From an uncultured Clostridia bacterium (lineage in GTDB: Bacteria; Bacillota; Clostridia; Oscillospirales; Acutalibacteraceae), in NCBI GenBank assembly GCA_944384925.1, contig CALWVF010000011.1:46183-110182 (forward strand): 64,000 nucleotides of DNA. Direction: 5' to 3'. Shown here piece by piece: positions 9,576-18,897 of this stretch. The position numbers and the translations under genes were made by a program. The notes below the pieces were generated by a model that had not been told where the DNA came from, did not search any database, and was given only the letters and a program-made list of their open reading frames with translations. Numbering within the stretch: the first letter of the stretch is position 1; each line of letters opens with the position of its first letter.

Positions 9576-11114
9576 TTACTCCTTATTAACATTTATATTT
9601 GAGCCAGGCATTGTTTGTACTGCATTTTGCTTTTTTGCCAGCGTTTTCCATCCCATCCTAACAACTACGTCGCGCATACCAAAAGCGCTAAATGGCGACA
9701 TAGGTGCAGAAAATGGTATTCCATAATTAGTTTTAGCACAAATATTTATTAATACAATAGAAAATAAAAGTGTTATACCCCAAACTCCCATTATCCCTCC
9801 AATAATAATAAATATAAATCTTAGAATAGCAATAGGTTCATATAAATTTGGAATTACATATGACGAAATTGCTGTAAGTGCTACTATCATTAATGTGGGT
9901 GCACCTATTAGGCCAGCGCTCACTGCTGCATCTCCTATTACTAAACCTCCTACTATACTAACTGCATGTCCAAGTGGCTTGGGTAAACGTAGACCCGCTT
10001 CTCTCATTATCTCATATATAAAGTGTATTATTAGCGTTTCTAATACCAACGGAAATGGTGTTGAAGCCACCGAATTAGCAATTTTAACAAGTAGTTCCCT
10101 TGGAAGTAACTCTGGATTAAATGTTACAGTAGCAACATATATTCCAGGCAATAAAGTAGCTACAAAAAATGCAACATACTTTAACCAGCGAGTAAGTGTT
10201 GCAAAGTAAGGACGTGTAGTATAATCATCCATATTTTGAAAATTCTCTATAAATAAATGAGGTACTATCAAGACATTAGGGGTACCGTCTATTAAAATAG
10301 CTACCCTGCCTTCCGCAATCTTTCCGCAAACAGTATCTGGTCTTTCAGACATGCCTACGCTACTAAAAAATGAAATATCATTCTCTTCTTCTAAATATGG
10401 AGATACATATCCTGATGCTAATATTGTTCCAAGATCTATTTTATGCAGTTTACTTCTTATTTTTTGGAGAATTTCTCCAGACACTATATCTGTTAAATAG
10501 CACAAACAAATATCTGTATTACTCACAGAACCAGATTTCAGCATTTCAAATTTAAGTTTTGGATTTTTAATTCTTCTCCTAATTAAAGTCATATTTATTC
10601 TAAGAGGTTCCACAAATCCTTCCCTAGATCCTCTTTGCATTACTTCAGACGTAGGTTCAGACACACTGCGGAAATTAAAGCCCTGCACCCCTATTGCTAG
10701 CATACAATTGCAGCCATCAATTGCTATAACTGCAAATCCAGACATAATAAATGAAAATACTTCATCATAGGTAACTACTTGTACTTGTTCTGTTGTAGAT
10801 AATAAATGATCACGAATATACTCATATTTTTCTACAGAATTTTTGTTTATAAAGTCACAATTTACTATAGGGGTTAAAACACTGTTAGCAAATATTTGTT
10901 TGTTGATCATTCCTTCAATTGTAATAATTGCCATACTCGTTTCGTTTATTTTCATTTGTCTAATAGTAAGATCAGCACTTCCATCAAATTCCTTTTTTAT
11001 ATAAATTATATTTTTTTCTAAAGAATCAGACATTTTTTCCACTTTTCGTTTGTATACTGTTTTATTATGTGGATTTTCATATAGTTCAACCAAGTTTTTT
11101 ATAAAGTTTAACAA
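9576..11114 (-). CDS. gerA: GerA-type spore germinant receptor subunit A
   Basis: First gene of the gerABC operon, 512 residues, typical for GerAA. A hydrophilic N-terminal half of about 300 residues (with the conserved EPTSEVMQRGSREGFVEPL region) precedes four to five membrane segments containing the family block PFPLVLETLIIHFIYEIMREAGLRLP. The start is TTG with a strong GGGGGGAG Shine-Dalgarno seven bases upstream. A hydrophilic tail with PGSN ends the protein. I could not assign a sporulation sigma-factor promoter with confidence in the upstream AT-rich stretch, although forespore expression is expected. Confidence 0.93.
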   Translation of the reverse strand: MLNFIKNLVELYENPHNKTVYKRKVEKMSDSLEKNIIYIKKEFDGSADLTIRQMKINETSMAIITIEGMINKQIFANSVLTPIVNCDFINKNSVEKYEYIRDHLLSTTEQVQVVTYDEVFSFIMSGFAVIAIDGCNCMLAIGVQGFNFRSVSEPTSEVMQRGSREGFVEPLRINMTLIRRRIKNPKLKFEMLKSGSVSNTDICLCYLTDIVSGEILQKIRSKLHKIDLGTILASGYVSPYLEEENDISFFSSVGMSERPDTVCGKIAEGRVAILIDGTPNVLIVPHLFIENFQNMDDYTTRPYFATLTRWLKYVAFFVATLLPGIYVATVTFNPELLPRELLVKIANSVASTPFPLVLETLIIHFIYEIMREAGLRLPKPLGHAVSIVGGLVIGDAAVSAGLIGAPTLMIVALTAISSYVIPNLYEPIAILRFIFIIIGGIMGVWGITLLFSIVLINICAKTNYGIPFSAPMSPFSAFGMRDVVVRMGWKTLAKKQNAVQTMPGSNINVNKE

Positions 11115-11257
11115 TATAACTCCCCCCTAACGACATATCTTTAATTATTGTTTAACAATAAAAATAAAATATACTATATATTCCAAATTTAAATTTATTT
11201 AACATTACTTTTGAATAAACTTACATTTAGATGAAATTATAATACAGGGTGATTATA

Positions 11258-11929
11258 ATGACTATATCTTTAATAAGAACTATATTACTATATATTATTA
11301 TTATTTTAGCGGTAAGACTAATGGGCAAAAGGCAAATAAGTGAACTTCAAACCAGCGAATTAGTCGTAACATTTTTAATTTCAGATATAGCTGCTATACC
11401 TATGCAAGACACAGGACAACCTTTAGTTAGTGGTTTCATTCCTATTGCTGTTTTAGTATGTTTAGAAATTATTTTGTCTGCTATAATGTTAAAAAATTCT
11501 AAGTTTAGAAAGTTTATATGTGGAAAACCTATAATCGTAATTAACAACGGTAAAATAGAACAAAGAGAGTTAAAGCGCTTAAGAATGAGTACTGAAGATT
11601 TATTTGAACAGCTAAGACAATTAGATGTATTTAATATACAAGATATTGCTTATGCCATAATTGAAACAAATGGCAAAATGAGCATATTAAAAAAAGCTAA
11701 ACATCAACAACCCGATGCATCTGCTCTTGGTATCACTATTCCAGACCACGGAATAGATGCTGTTGTTATAAGTGATGGAGAAATATCAGACTTTTCCATA
11801 TCACTTTGTGGGCTAACTAAAGAGTGGGTTTATGGTATATTAGAGGGAAAAAATTTAAAGTTAAATGATGTATTTATTATGACAGCAAATAAAAATCGAA
11901 ATTATTATATAGTAAAAAAAGAGGATTAA
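11258..11929 (+). CDS. DUF421 membrane protein (YetF-like)
   Basis: Membrane protein of 223 residues with two to three N-terminal membrane helices and a cytoplasmic DUF421 domain, including RLMGKRQISELQ near residue 20 and RELKRLRMSTEDLFEQLR mid-protein. Function is unknown; relatives are often seen with sporulation or stress genes in Firmicutes. I use the ATG at 11258 because AGGGTGAT sits just before it; an in-frame GTG at 11249 lies inside that ribosome site. It is transcribed divergently from gerA and followed after two bases by a DUF4363 gene, a common pairing. Confidence 0.9.
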   Translation: MTISLIRTILLYIIIILAVRLMGKRQISELQTSELVVTFLISDIAAIPMQDTGQPLVSGFIPIAVLVCLEIILSAIMLKNSKFRKFICGKPIIVINNGKIEQRELKRLRMSTEDLFEQLRQLDVFNIQDIAYAIIETNGKMSILKKAKHQQPDASALGITIPDHGIDAVVISDGEISDFSISLCGLTKEWVYGILEGKNLKLNDVFIMTANKNRNYYIVKKED

Positions 11930-11931
11930 CT

Positions 11932-12312
11932 ATGAAACGCATTTGGATAGCTGCTATCGTTTTATCTGCAATAATTTCATGTTGCATTTTGGAAACAGTA
12001 TTTGTTGATAAAATAATAGATAATTTACATGGTCAACTTAATGAAGCTGAAACTATTGCAAAAACAAGTGAATTAAATAATACTTTAGAATTAGTTAATA
12101 ATACTTACGATGATTGGATTAAAAGTAAAGATGTTTTTGCCTTATTTGTCAGTCATGGCACACTCGAAGAAATAAACCAATCCTTTGTTGTTTTAATCTC
12201 ATATGCAGAAAACGACGAATTTAGTGATTTCTTGGCTGAAAATTCAAAAATTGTTTCCATGTTAGATCAGCTAAAAGATACTGAATTCTTAACTATAAAA
12301 AATATATTGTAG
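11932..12312 (+). CDS. DUF4363 family protein
   Basis: Small protein of 126 residues with one N-terminal membrane anchor (IWIAAIVLSAIISCCILETVF) followed by a helical, acidic extracytoplasmic part, as in the DUF4363 family. Function unknown. Its start lies two bases after the DUF421 stop, so the two are almost certainly co-translated, suggesting a shared role at the membrane. The call rests on length, topology and neighbour more than on a strong motif. Confidence 0.75.
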   Translation: MKRIWIAAIVLSAIISCCILETVFVDKIIDNLHGQLNEAETIAKTSELNNTLELVNNTYDDWIKSKDVFALFVSHGTLEEINQSFVVLISYAENDEFSDFLAENSKIVSMLDQLKDTEFLTIKNIL

Positions 12313-12360
12313 ATTATTTATGCCTTTATTAACTTATATTATTTTTTATTGTATAAACAA

Positions 12361-12389
12361 TTGACATAACCCAATATATAGGATATAAT
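12361..12389 (+). promoter_or_regulatory. Consensus promoter of nrdD
   Basis: TTGACA (12361-12366), 17-base spacer, TATAAT (12384-12389): a perfect sigma-A-type promoter. An NrdR-box-like sequence occupies the spacer. Confidence 0.85.
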
Positions 12390-12426
12390 TTATAGTATAC
12401 CTAGCAAATATTACAATATATAGTAT
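12369..12426 (+). promoter_or_regulatory. Two NrdR-box-like operators
   Basis: Two 16-base sites, ACCCAATATATAGGAT (12369-12384) and TTACAATATATAGTAT (12411-12426), share the core CAATATATAG and resemble the NrdR consensus (ACACNATATATNGTGT-like). They are 42 bases apart, about four helical turns. The first lies between -35 and -10, as expected for repression. Assignment is by pattern and by the gene controlled. Confidence 0.65.
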
Positions 12427-12444
12427 TTACACGGAGGAATAATC

Positions 12445-14796
12445 ATGATTGAAAGTATACTAAAAAGAGACGGAAGAAAGGCAAAATTTAATATAGATAA
12501 AATCTCTGGAGCTATATATAAAGCCTCTATTTCAGTCAACCAGCAAAATAAAGAAATGGCAGATAATTTAGCAAAACAAGTAACAATGTATCTAGAACAA
12601 AACAACAGTGCAGATATCCCTAGTGTCGAATATATACAAGATATAGTTGAAAAAATCCTTATTAAAAATGGATATGACAAAATAGCTAAAGAATACATCT
12701 TGTATAGAGCCGACCGCACTAGAGTACGTGAAATGAATACAAAGTTAATGAAAATATATGAAGACTTAACTTTTAAAGCAGCAAAAGATAATGATATAAA
12801 ACGAGAAAATGCAAATATCGATGCTGATACTGCCATGGGGACTATGTTAAAATACGGCTCAGAAGGTGCAAAGCAATTCTATGAAATGTATATCTTAAAT
12901 CCTAAACATGCAAAAGCTCACCATGAAGGTGATATACATATACATGATTTGGACTTTTTAACTTTAACAACTACCTGTTGCCAAATCGATATCGATAAAT
13001 TATTTACAAACGGATTTTCTACTGGCCATGGATTTTTAAGAGAACCTAATGATATCAGAAGTTACTCTGCTTTAGCCTGCATTGCAATTCAATCAAACCA
13101 AAATGACCAGCACGGTGGGCAAAGCATTCCTAATTTTGATTATGCTATGGGAAAAGGTGTTGCAAAAACATATAAAAGGTTATATAAACAAAATATCTCA
13201 AAAGCTATTGAAATTATTTGCGATGCAGACAATTATGAATCATTAACCAATGAAATTATGGAGCAAGCAGAAAAACTTAGCGGACAAATAACAAAACTAG
13301 AGGATAGCACCAATTACTTAGAACAAGAGTTTAAAATTTTATCTAACTTATTTGGAGAAAATAATGCCCAAAAAATTCAAGATTTTGCTAAGCACCATGC
13401 TGAACTAGAAACTGACAGAGCTACATATCAAGCAATGGAAGCATTTATACATAATTTAAATACAATGCACTCACGTGCTGGAGCACAAGTTCCATTTAGT
13501 TCTATAAATTATGGTATGGATACATCTCCAGAAGGAAGATTAGTAATAAAAAATATTTTATTAGCAAATGAAAAAGGTTTAGGCAATGGTGAAACTCCTA
13601 TTTTCCCTATTCAAATATTTAAAGTAAAAGATGGAGTTAATTACAACCCTGGAGAGCCAAATTATGACTTATTTAAATTAGCATGTAAAGTAAGTGCTAA
13701 ACGTTTATTTCCAAATTTTTCTTTTATAGATGCACCATTTAACCTCTCTTACTATAAAGAAGGACATCCTGAAACTGAAGTCGCTTACATGGGGTGCAGA
13801 ACTAGGGTTATGGCTAACAAGTACGACCCTTCTAGAGAAATAGTTTATGGTAGAGGCAATTTAAGTTTTACTTCTATAAATCTACCAAGATTAGCTATAC
13901 TAAGTAATAAAAATATTGAAAAATTTTATGAATTATTAGACGAAAAAGTTACTCTTGTTATAGAACAATTATTAGAACGTTTCGAATTGCAATGTCAAAA
14001 ACTTGTACGCAACTATCCGTTTTTGATGGGCCAAGGTATTTGGCTAGATTCTGAAAAATTATCACCTGACGATGAAATTAGAGAAGTTTTAAAACATGGT
14101 ACTCTTACTATCGGATTTATAGGTTTAGCAGAATGTTTAAAGTCCTTAACTGGTTATCATCATGGAGAAAGCGATAAATCACAAAAACTTGGGTTGGAAA
14201 TAATAAGTTATATGAGAAAACGTATGGACGAAGCAACACAAAAATATTCACTTAACTTCTCACTCATTGCAACACCTGCAGAAGGATTATCTGGGAGATT
14301 TGTTAAGTTGGATAGGGAAAGGTTTGGAGTAATTAAAGACATTACCGATAGAGAATATTATACAAATTCATTTCATATACCTGTATATTACAATATAACT
14401 GCCTATGAAAAAATTAAAAAAGAAGCCCCTTATCATAATTTAACAAATGGAGGGCATATATCATACATAGAATTAGATGGTAATCCTTCGGACAATTTAG
14501 ATGCTTTTGAACAAATTGTAAGATGTATGAAGGAATCTGGCATAGGATATGGCTCTATAAATCACCCTGTAGATAGAGATCCTGTATGTGGATTTACCGG
14601 TATAATAAATGATATTTGTCCTAAATGTGGAAGACATGAAAATGATGGAAAACCAAATTTTGAACGAATAAGAAGAATTACAGGATATCTTGTTGGAACA
14701 CTTGATAGATTTAACAATGCAAAAAAAGCTGAAGAAAAAGACCGTGTTAAACATTCATTTACAGGGGTATGTAGTGAAAATATTGAAAAAATTTAA
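12445..14796 (+). CDS. nrdD: Anaerobic (class III) ribonucleoside-triphosphate reductase NrdD
   Basis: Oxygen-sensitive glycyl-radical enzyme that makes dNTPs from NTPs. The 783 residues include an N-terminal ATP-cone allosteric domain (about 1-90) and the large catalytic barrel with conserved segments such as HIHDLDF and GRGNLSF. The C-terminus has cysteines at about 715, 725 and 728 (VCGFTG...CPKCG) in the zinc region and the glycyl-radical segment RITGYLVG...RFN at about 744-757. The radical is installed by NrdG, encoded far away at 53409-53921. A consensus promoter with two NrdR-like boxes precedes it and a strong terminator follows. Start: ATG with GGAGG eight bases upstream. Confidence 0.97.
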   Translation: MIESILKRDGRKAKFNIDKISGAIYKASISVNQQNKEMADNLAKQVTMYLEQNNSADIPSVEYIQDIVEKILIKNGYDKIAKEYILYRADRTRVREMNTKLMKIYEDLTFKAAKDNDIKRENANIDADTAMGTMLKYGSEGAKQFYEMYILNPKHAKAHHEGDIHIHDLDFLTLTTTCCQIDIDKLFTNGFSTGHGFLREPNDIRSYSALACIAIQSNQNDQHGGQSIPNFDYAMGKGVAKTYKRLYKQNISKAIEIICDADNYESLTNEIMEQAEKLSGQITKLEDSTNYLEQEFKILSNLFGENNAQKIQDFAKHHAELETDRATYQAMEAFIHNLNTMHSRAGAQVPFSSINYGMDTSPEGRLVIKNILLANEKGLGNGETPIFPIQIFKVKDGVNYNPGEPNYDLFKLACKVSAKRLFPNFSFIDAPFNLSYYKEGHPETEVAYMGCRTRVMANKYDPSREIVYGRGNLSFTSINLPRLAILSNKNIEKFYELLDEKVTLVIEQLLERFELQCQKLVRNYPFLMGQGIWLDSEKLSPDDEIREVLKHGTLTIGFIGLAECLKSLTGYHHGESDKSQKLGLEIISYMRKRMDEATQKYSLNFSLIATPAEGLSGRFVKLDRERFGVIKDITDREYYTNSFHIPVYYNITAYEKIKKEAPYHNLTNGGHISYIELDGNPSDNLDAFEQIVRCMKESGIGYGSINHPVDRDPVCGFTGIINDICPKCGRHENDGKPNFERIRRITGYLVGTLDRFNNAKKAEEKDRVKHSFTGVCSENIEKI

Positions 14797-14821
14797 ACTG
14801 CTCTTGCAATGTTATCATTTC

Positions 14822-14848
14822 AAAAAGCCGCATTGATAGCGGCTTTTT
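14822..14848 (+). terminator. Terminator of nrdD
   Basis: Ten-base perfect arms (14822-14831 and 14839-14848) with a GCCGC/GCGGC core, a 7-base loop and a closing run of T. The GC-rich stem stands out in this AT-rich DNA. Confidence 0.95.
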
Positions 14849-14850
14849 TA

Positions 14851-15312
14851 CATTTTATTATTAAATAATTTATAGATATAATATACAATTAATCAACCAA
14901 AAGTTAAAATACACCTCCTGATTAACTGCAGTAATTGTTTAATAAATATCCACTATATAAAAAATTCTTAATATATTTTCCATGATTTAAAAAGATAGAA
15001 ATGCTATATAATTAGTTACAATTTTAGATACTTTAGTAACTTTGTCTATTCTCCTACTCTATTATTCCTTAAAATGAGATTTGATTGAATTACTATATTT
15101 TCGTCTTCTATGATATTCTACTTCTTCGTTTAGCTTTAAATTATGTCTCAACAATTCATATCAATATTAAAATCTTTCATGTATTATTTTAAAACTTATA
15201 ATACACAAATAAATTGATTTTTGCTTTATCGTACTTCTTTACAGACAAACACTAATAAAATTAATACTAATCCTAGCTCAAAAGCCATACACATACTATT
15301 TATATCTGTTAA
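14851..15312 (+). other. Intergenic stretch without a recognisable gene
   Basis: AT-rich, between the nrdD terminator and the end of the convergent PBP gene. I see no start codon with a ribosome site leading into a credible reading frame and no strong hairpin. One short open stretch on the minus strand (about 15064-15160) is discussed under rejected items. Confidence 0.6.
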
Positions 15313-16926
15313 TTATACAAACAGACCAGGTAATCTATCATATATTTTATTAACAATATCTTTAAATGTAGGTCCACAGCTTTCTCCACCTCCCACTGCA
15401 TCTTCTGCTAATATTACAATAGAGTATTTTGGATTGTCTGCAGGAAAGAATCCTGCATACCATGCTTGTATAACTTCTTTATCTCCAACACGTATACCGG
15501 TTTCTGCTGTAGCTGTTTTTGCTGCAACACTTACACCTTCTGGTTTGCCTTTTTTACTTGTACCATATTCTGCAGAGGCTATCATACTTTCTTTCAATAT
15601 ATCACACGTCTTTTGCGAAATTACTCTATTATTCATTTCATTAACATTGCGTTCTATAAAATTCATATTTTCATCAACTAAACCCTCAACAATGCTTGGC
15701 TCAACATATTTACCTCCAGATGCTATGGAATTTATCAAGCCAGATATTTGAATAGGAGTACACATTAAACTTCCTTGTCCAAATGATACATTCGCCATGT
15801 TGCTTTCATTTTGAAGTTCATCTTCACTAGGTAAGTTTCCCTTGCTAGAATACAAATCTGGTGCTAATTTTATAGGTTTTCCTAACCCAAATTTATATGA
15901 TAAATCTAATAAGTTCAATGGAGGTATACTTTTAGAGATATTTACAAAGTACGTATTACAAGAATATGCTATAGCATCTCTCATATTAATTTCGCCATGA
16001 CTATTCCCATTAAAGCAATGAAATTTTGTTTTATCCACGTCTATATATCCCTTACAATTATATGTTAATTTTTCAGGATACCCTAGCTCTAAAGCAGTTG
16101 CTGCTGTAACCAATTTATAAATTGATCCTATGTTATAAGCAGTAAATGCTCTATTTATTAAAGGTGAATTTTCATCATCTATAGATTCACTTATATTTGT
16201 CGGAGAAAATTCTGGTACACTTACAATTGCTCTAACTTTACATGTTGGAACTTCAGTTATTACAACTGCACCTTTATTTAAATAGTTGCATGCAACAGTC
16301 TGAGCTATCTTCTGTATCCTAGAATCTAATGTTAACACCACACCCTTAGTTCTTAAATATAAATTATCTTCTATTACTCTTCGCTCGCCGTCTAGTGTTC
16401 TATTAAGCGCATCAACTTTGTATTTAACAGATATACAACTTCCTACACTAGATAAATATTGATTATATGACTTCTCTATTCCACATACTCCATTTCCTTC
16501 TGAATCTATATAGCCAATGATATGTGGTGCTATCTGCTTCTCTGAGTATCTATTAGGAATCCTAAATATATCTATTCCTTCTGCACTTACCTCTTTATCA
16601 ATCAGATTTAATTTAAATGGTTTTCCTTTTTTATATAATTCTATAATATTTTCCATTTCCTTTTTAGAAAAAATATCAGACAACACATTTATTGATTCAA
16701 TACTAGGTGATACTGCTGCTATATTAAAATCTGTTTTATTTGTAAGCAATTTATATCTACAGTCATATATATTTCCTCTAATCCCAGCTATGTCAAGCCT
16801 ATAACTGCTCTGATTTTGCGCCACAGAGCTTAACCATTTTCCTTGATTAATAGCATAAATTTTTATGATCATAGAACTAAATACAAACATAAATAAAGAA
16901 AATATAATTATTAATCTTTTATACAT
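15313..16926 (-). CDS. Class B penicillin-binding protein (PBP2/SpoVD-like transpeptidase)
   Basis: Membrane-anchored D,D-transpeptidase of 537 residues: an N-terminal signal anchor (about 4-25), a short dimerisation domain with RGNIYD near 50-55, and a C-terminal transpeptidase domain. The active-site SxxK is SIYK at 268-271 and SxN is SCN at 322-324. The third motif, usually KTG, reads KTAT at 470-473. No PASTA domains are present. It is probably a lateral or sporulation-type PBP, but FtsI cannot be excluded. AAAGGAG precedes the ATG. It is flanked upstream by the nhaC terminator and is probably monocistronic. Confidence 0.9.
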   Translation of the reverse strand: MYKRLIIIFSLFMFVFSSMIIKIYAINQGKWLSSVAQNQSSYRLDIAGIRGNIYDCRYKLLTNKTDFNIAAVSPSIESINVLSDIFSKKEMENIIELYKKGKPFKLNLIDKEVSAEGIDIFRIPNRYSEKQIAPHIIGYIDSEGNGVCGIEKSYNQYLSSVGSCISVKYKVDALNRTLDGERRVIEDNLYLRTKGVVLTLDSRIQKIAQTVACNYLNKGAVVITEVPTCKVRAIVSVPEFSPTNISESIDDENSPLINRAFTAYNIGSIYKLVTAATALELGYPEKLTYNCKGYIDVDKTKFHCFNGNSHGEINMRDAIAYSCNTYFVNISKSIPPLNLLDLSYKFGLGKPIKLAPDLYSSKGNLPSEDELQNESNMANVSFGQGSLMCTPIQISGLINSIASGGKYVEPSIVEGLVDENMNFIERNVNEMNNRVISQKTCDILKESMIASAEYGTSKKGKPEGVSVAAKTATAETGIRVGDKEVIQAWYAGFFPADNPKYSIVILAEDAVGGGESCGPTFKDIVNKIYDRLPGLFV

Positions 16927-16955
16927 ACTATCTCCTTTTTAACTATATATTAATA

Positions 16956-16997
16956 AAAATGCAAAATATAAGCTTTTAAACTTATACTTTGCATTTT
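16956..16997 (-). terminator. Terminator of nhaC
   Basis: Seventeen-base arms (16956-16972 and 16981-16997) with one mismatch and an 8-base loop, followed on the minus strand by a run of T. It lies between the nhaC stop and the PBP start. Confidence 0.8.
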
Positions 16998-17028
16998 GTT
17001 TGAAAAATATTACAATTAAATAAACTTA

Positions 17029-18561
17029 TTACTCAGATATTTTTGACTTTGAAATCCTATTTAACATAAACATAGATGCTAATAATAATAATATGCATAT
17101 TGGTAAAGCGATCAATGCATTACAAGTAATACCTAATATAAAATACCCTAAAAATGCTATTACAGCCACTAAAATTGCATATGGCATTTGACTAGATATA
17201 TGCTCCATATGATTACAACCCGTGCTTGTAGACGATAATATCGCTGTATCTGATATAGGAGAAGCATGATCACCAAAAACTGCACCAGATAAAACTGCAG
17301 AGAGTGCAATCACCACCATTTCAGAGCCAACACGCTCACAAATCATTGCTACTATAGGTATTAATATTCCAAATGTACCCCATGAAGTACCAATTGCAAA
17401 CGCTAATGCACCAGCAAGTGCAAATGCTATACAAGGTATAAAAATCACTGGTATATTAGATTTAACAACTAAATCCCCAACAAAATTTCCTGTACCTATT
17501 AAATCCTTACATATCCCTCCTATAGTCCATGCTAAGGATAATATAATAAAAGCTGGTACCATAGATTTTGTCCCTTGACTAATACAATCCATAAATTCTT
17601 TAAATTTAAGTAGTTTCCTTGGTATAAACATTATAAATGCTATTATTAATGATATAAATGCACCATATGTTATGGCTAAAGATGCGTTAGAACTAGAAAG
17701 AGCCTGGGAAAAGGAAATATTTTTTGTAAAGTACCCTCCCTGATAAAGCATAGACAAAATGGAAATTATTACTAATGATAAAACTGGTATAATTAAATCA
17801 TATACAGTACCCTTTGAAGAAGCTTTTATTATATTATCATCTTCAATCTCGCGAACTATATTATCAACAATTATATTATTATTTTTTAGGCCCCTATTTT
17901 CATATTTTAGCATACTTCCAAAGTCTAAATTAAATATTGATACAGCAAACACCATTACAATTGTTAGTATAGCATATAAGTTGCATGAAATTGTCAAAAT
18001 AAACACAGGCATACCATTCAATCCCGTCGAATCTATATGCGATATCACAGAAGCTGCCCAACTAGATACAGGTACTAATATACAAATAGTTGGTGCCATT
18101 GAGTGGACTATGTATGATAACTTTGCTCTAGAAACATTTTGTTTGTCTGTAACCGGCTGCATTACTGTTCCCAACGTTATACAATTAAAGTAATCATCTA
18201 TAAATATCATAATTCCCAAAAGAGCAGTTGAAACCAGCGCTGAACGCTTAGACTTAATCTTAGATGAAACCCATATACCATAAGCATATGAGCCTCCTGC
18301 ACTTGTAATCGTTACAACCAAAGCTCCTAACAATGCAAGAAAAATTATAACAAATATATTTTCAGATATTTTTTCTGCCATAAATAGAAAAGTTATTTGT
18401 ATCGCTTTAATAATTCCTCCACCAGTATAAAAAGAATATATTAAAGTTCCCGAAAAAATCCCTATTAGTAGTGATGATATTACTTCTTTTGTAATAAGAG
18501 CAAGAATAATGGCTATAATTGGTGGTAAAATTGAAATAAATCCGACTTCTATAGCTTCCAT
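17029..18561 (-). CDS. nhaC: NhaC-family Na+/H+ antiporter
   Basis: Polytopic membrane protein of 510 residues with about eleven to twelve hydrophobic segments. It shows the NhaC/ion-transporter pattern: IFIDDYFNCITLGTVMQPV near 118-136 and FGDHASPISDTAILSSTSTGC near 430-450. Members exchange Na+ for H+ or for organic anions such as malate or lactate; the substrate is not decidable here. A GGAGGAG site precedes the ATG. It has its own terminator and opens a block of sodium-linked transport genes running to 24.4 kb. Confidence 0.88.
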   Translation of the reverse strand: MEAIEVGFISILPPIIAIILALITKEVISSLLIGIFSGTLIYSFYTGGGIIKAIQITFLFMAEKISENIFVIIFLALLGALVVTITSAGGSYAYGIWVSSKIKSKRSALVSTALLGIMIFIDDYFNCITLGTVMQPVTDKQNVSRAKLSYIVHSMAPTICILVPVSSWAASVISHIDSTGLNGMPVFILTISCNLYAILTIVMVFAVSIFNLDFGSMLKYENRGLKNNNIIVDNIVREIEDDNIIKASSKGTVYDLIIPVLSLVIISILSMLYQGGYFTKNISFSQALSSSNASLAITYGAFISLIIAFIMFIPRKLLKFKEFMDCISQGTKSMVPAFIILSLAWTIGGICKDLIGTGNFVGDLVVKSNIPVIFIPCIAFALAGALAFAIGTSWGTFGILIPIVAMICERVGSEMVVIALSAVLSGAVFGDHASPISDTAILSSTSTGCNHMEHISSQMPYAILVAVIAFLGYFILGITCNALIALPICILLLLASMFMLNRISKSKISE

Positions 18562-18897
18562 TCTTCTCTCCTCCTCATAATATTATCTTTATAATACATA
18601 TTACCATATATAATTGTATAATTCAACAAAATTTTTAGATATTGTATTTTTATATAAAATTTACAAATAATTTTGTTTCAATTTTTATGATTTAACTACT
18701 ATAAAAATACCATTATCCTAATTTTTCAAGGATAATGGTACCAAATAAGTCTAAAGAAGCAAACGCATATATTTTTCTTTAGATTTCAAATTATAATAAA
18801 CTTATAATTTAGATATTTAATATATATTAAATTAAATATCTTATAATTATTTTACTCATAAATTTTAATAATAATCATGCAAATAATACCATAATTT
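18562..18897 (-). other. Intergenic stretch between nhaC and the AGCS gene
   Basis: About 330 AT-rich bases. Apart from the hairpin at 18708-18740 and probable promoter DNA for nhaC, I see nothing that looks like a gene. Confidence 0.6.
18708..18740 (-). terminator. Terminator downstream of the AGCS symporter gene
   Basis: Perfect 11-base arms (18708-18718 and 18730-18740) with an 11-base loop, followed by TTTTT on the minus strand. It lies about 160 bases after the stop of the gene ending at 18898, the only one reading into it. Confidence 0.75.

Noticed and set aside
15064..15160. Short open stretch on the minus strand resembling a charged protein tail
   Set aside because: About 32 codons with a plausible composition but no start codon with ribosome site, closed by a stop at both ends, and no recognisable homology. 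Possibly a gene remnant, but not supportable.
15221..15751. 176-residue frame on the plus strand
   Set aside because: Lies mostly antisense to the PBP transpeptidase domain, whose motifs prove the other strand; no ribosome site.
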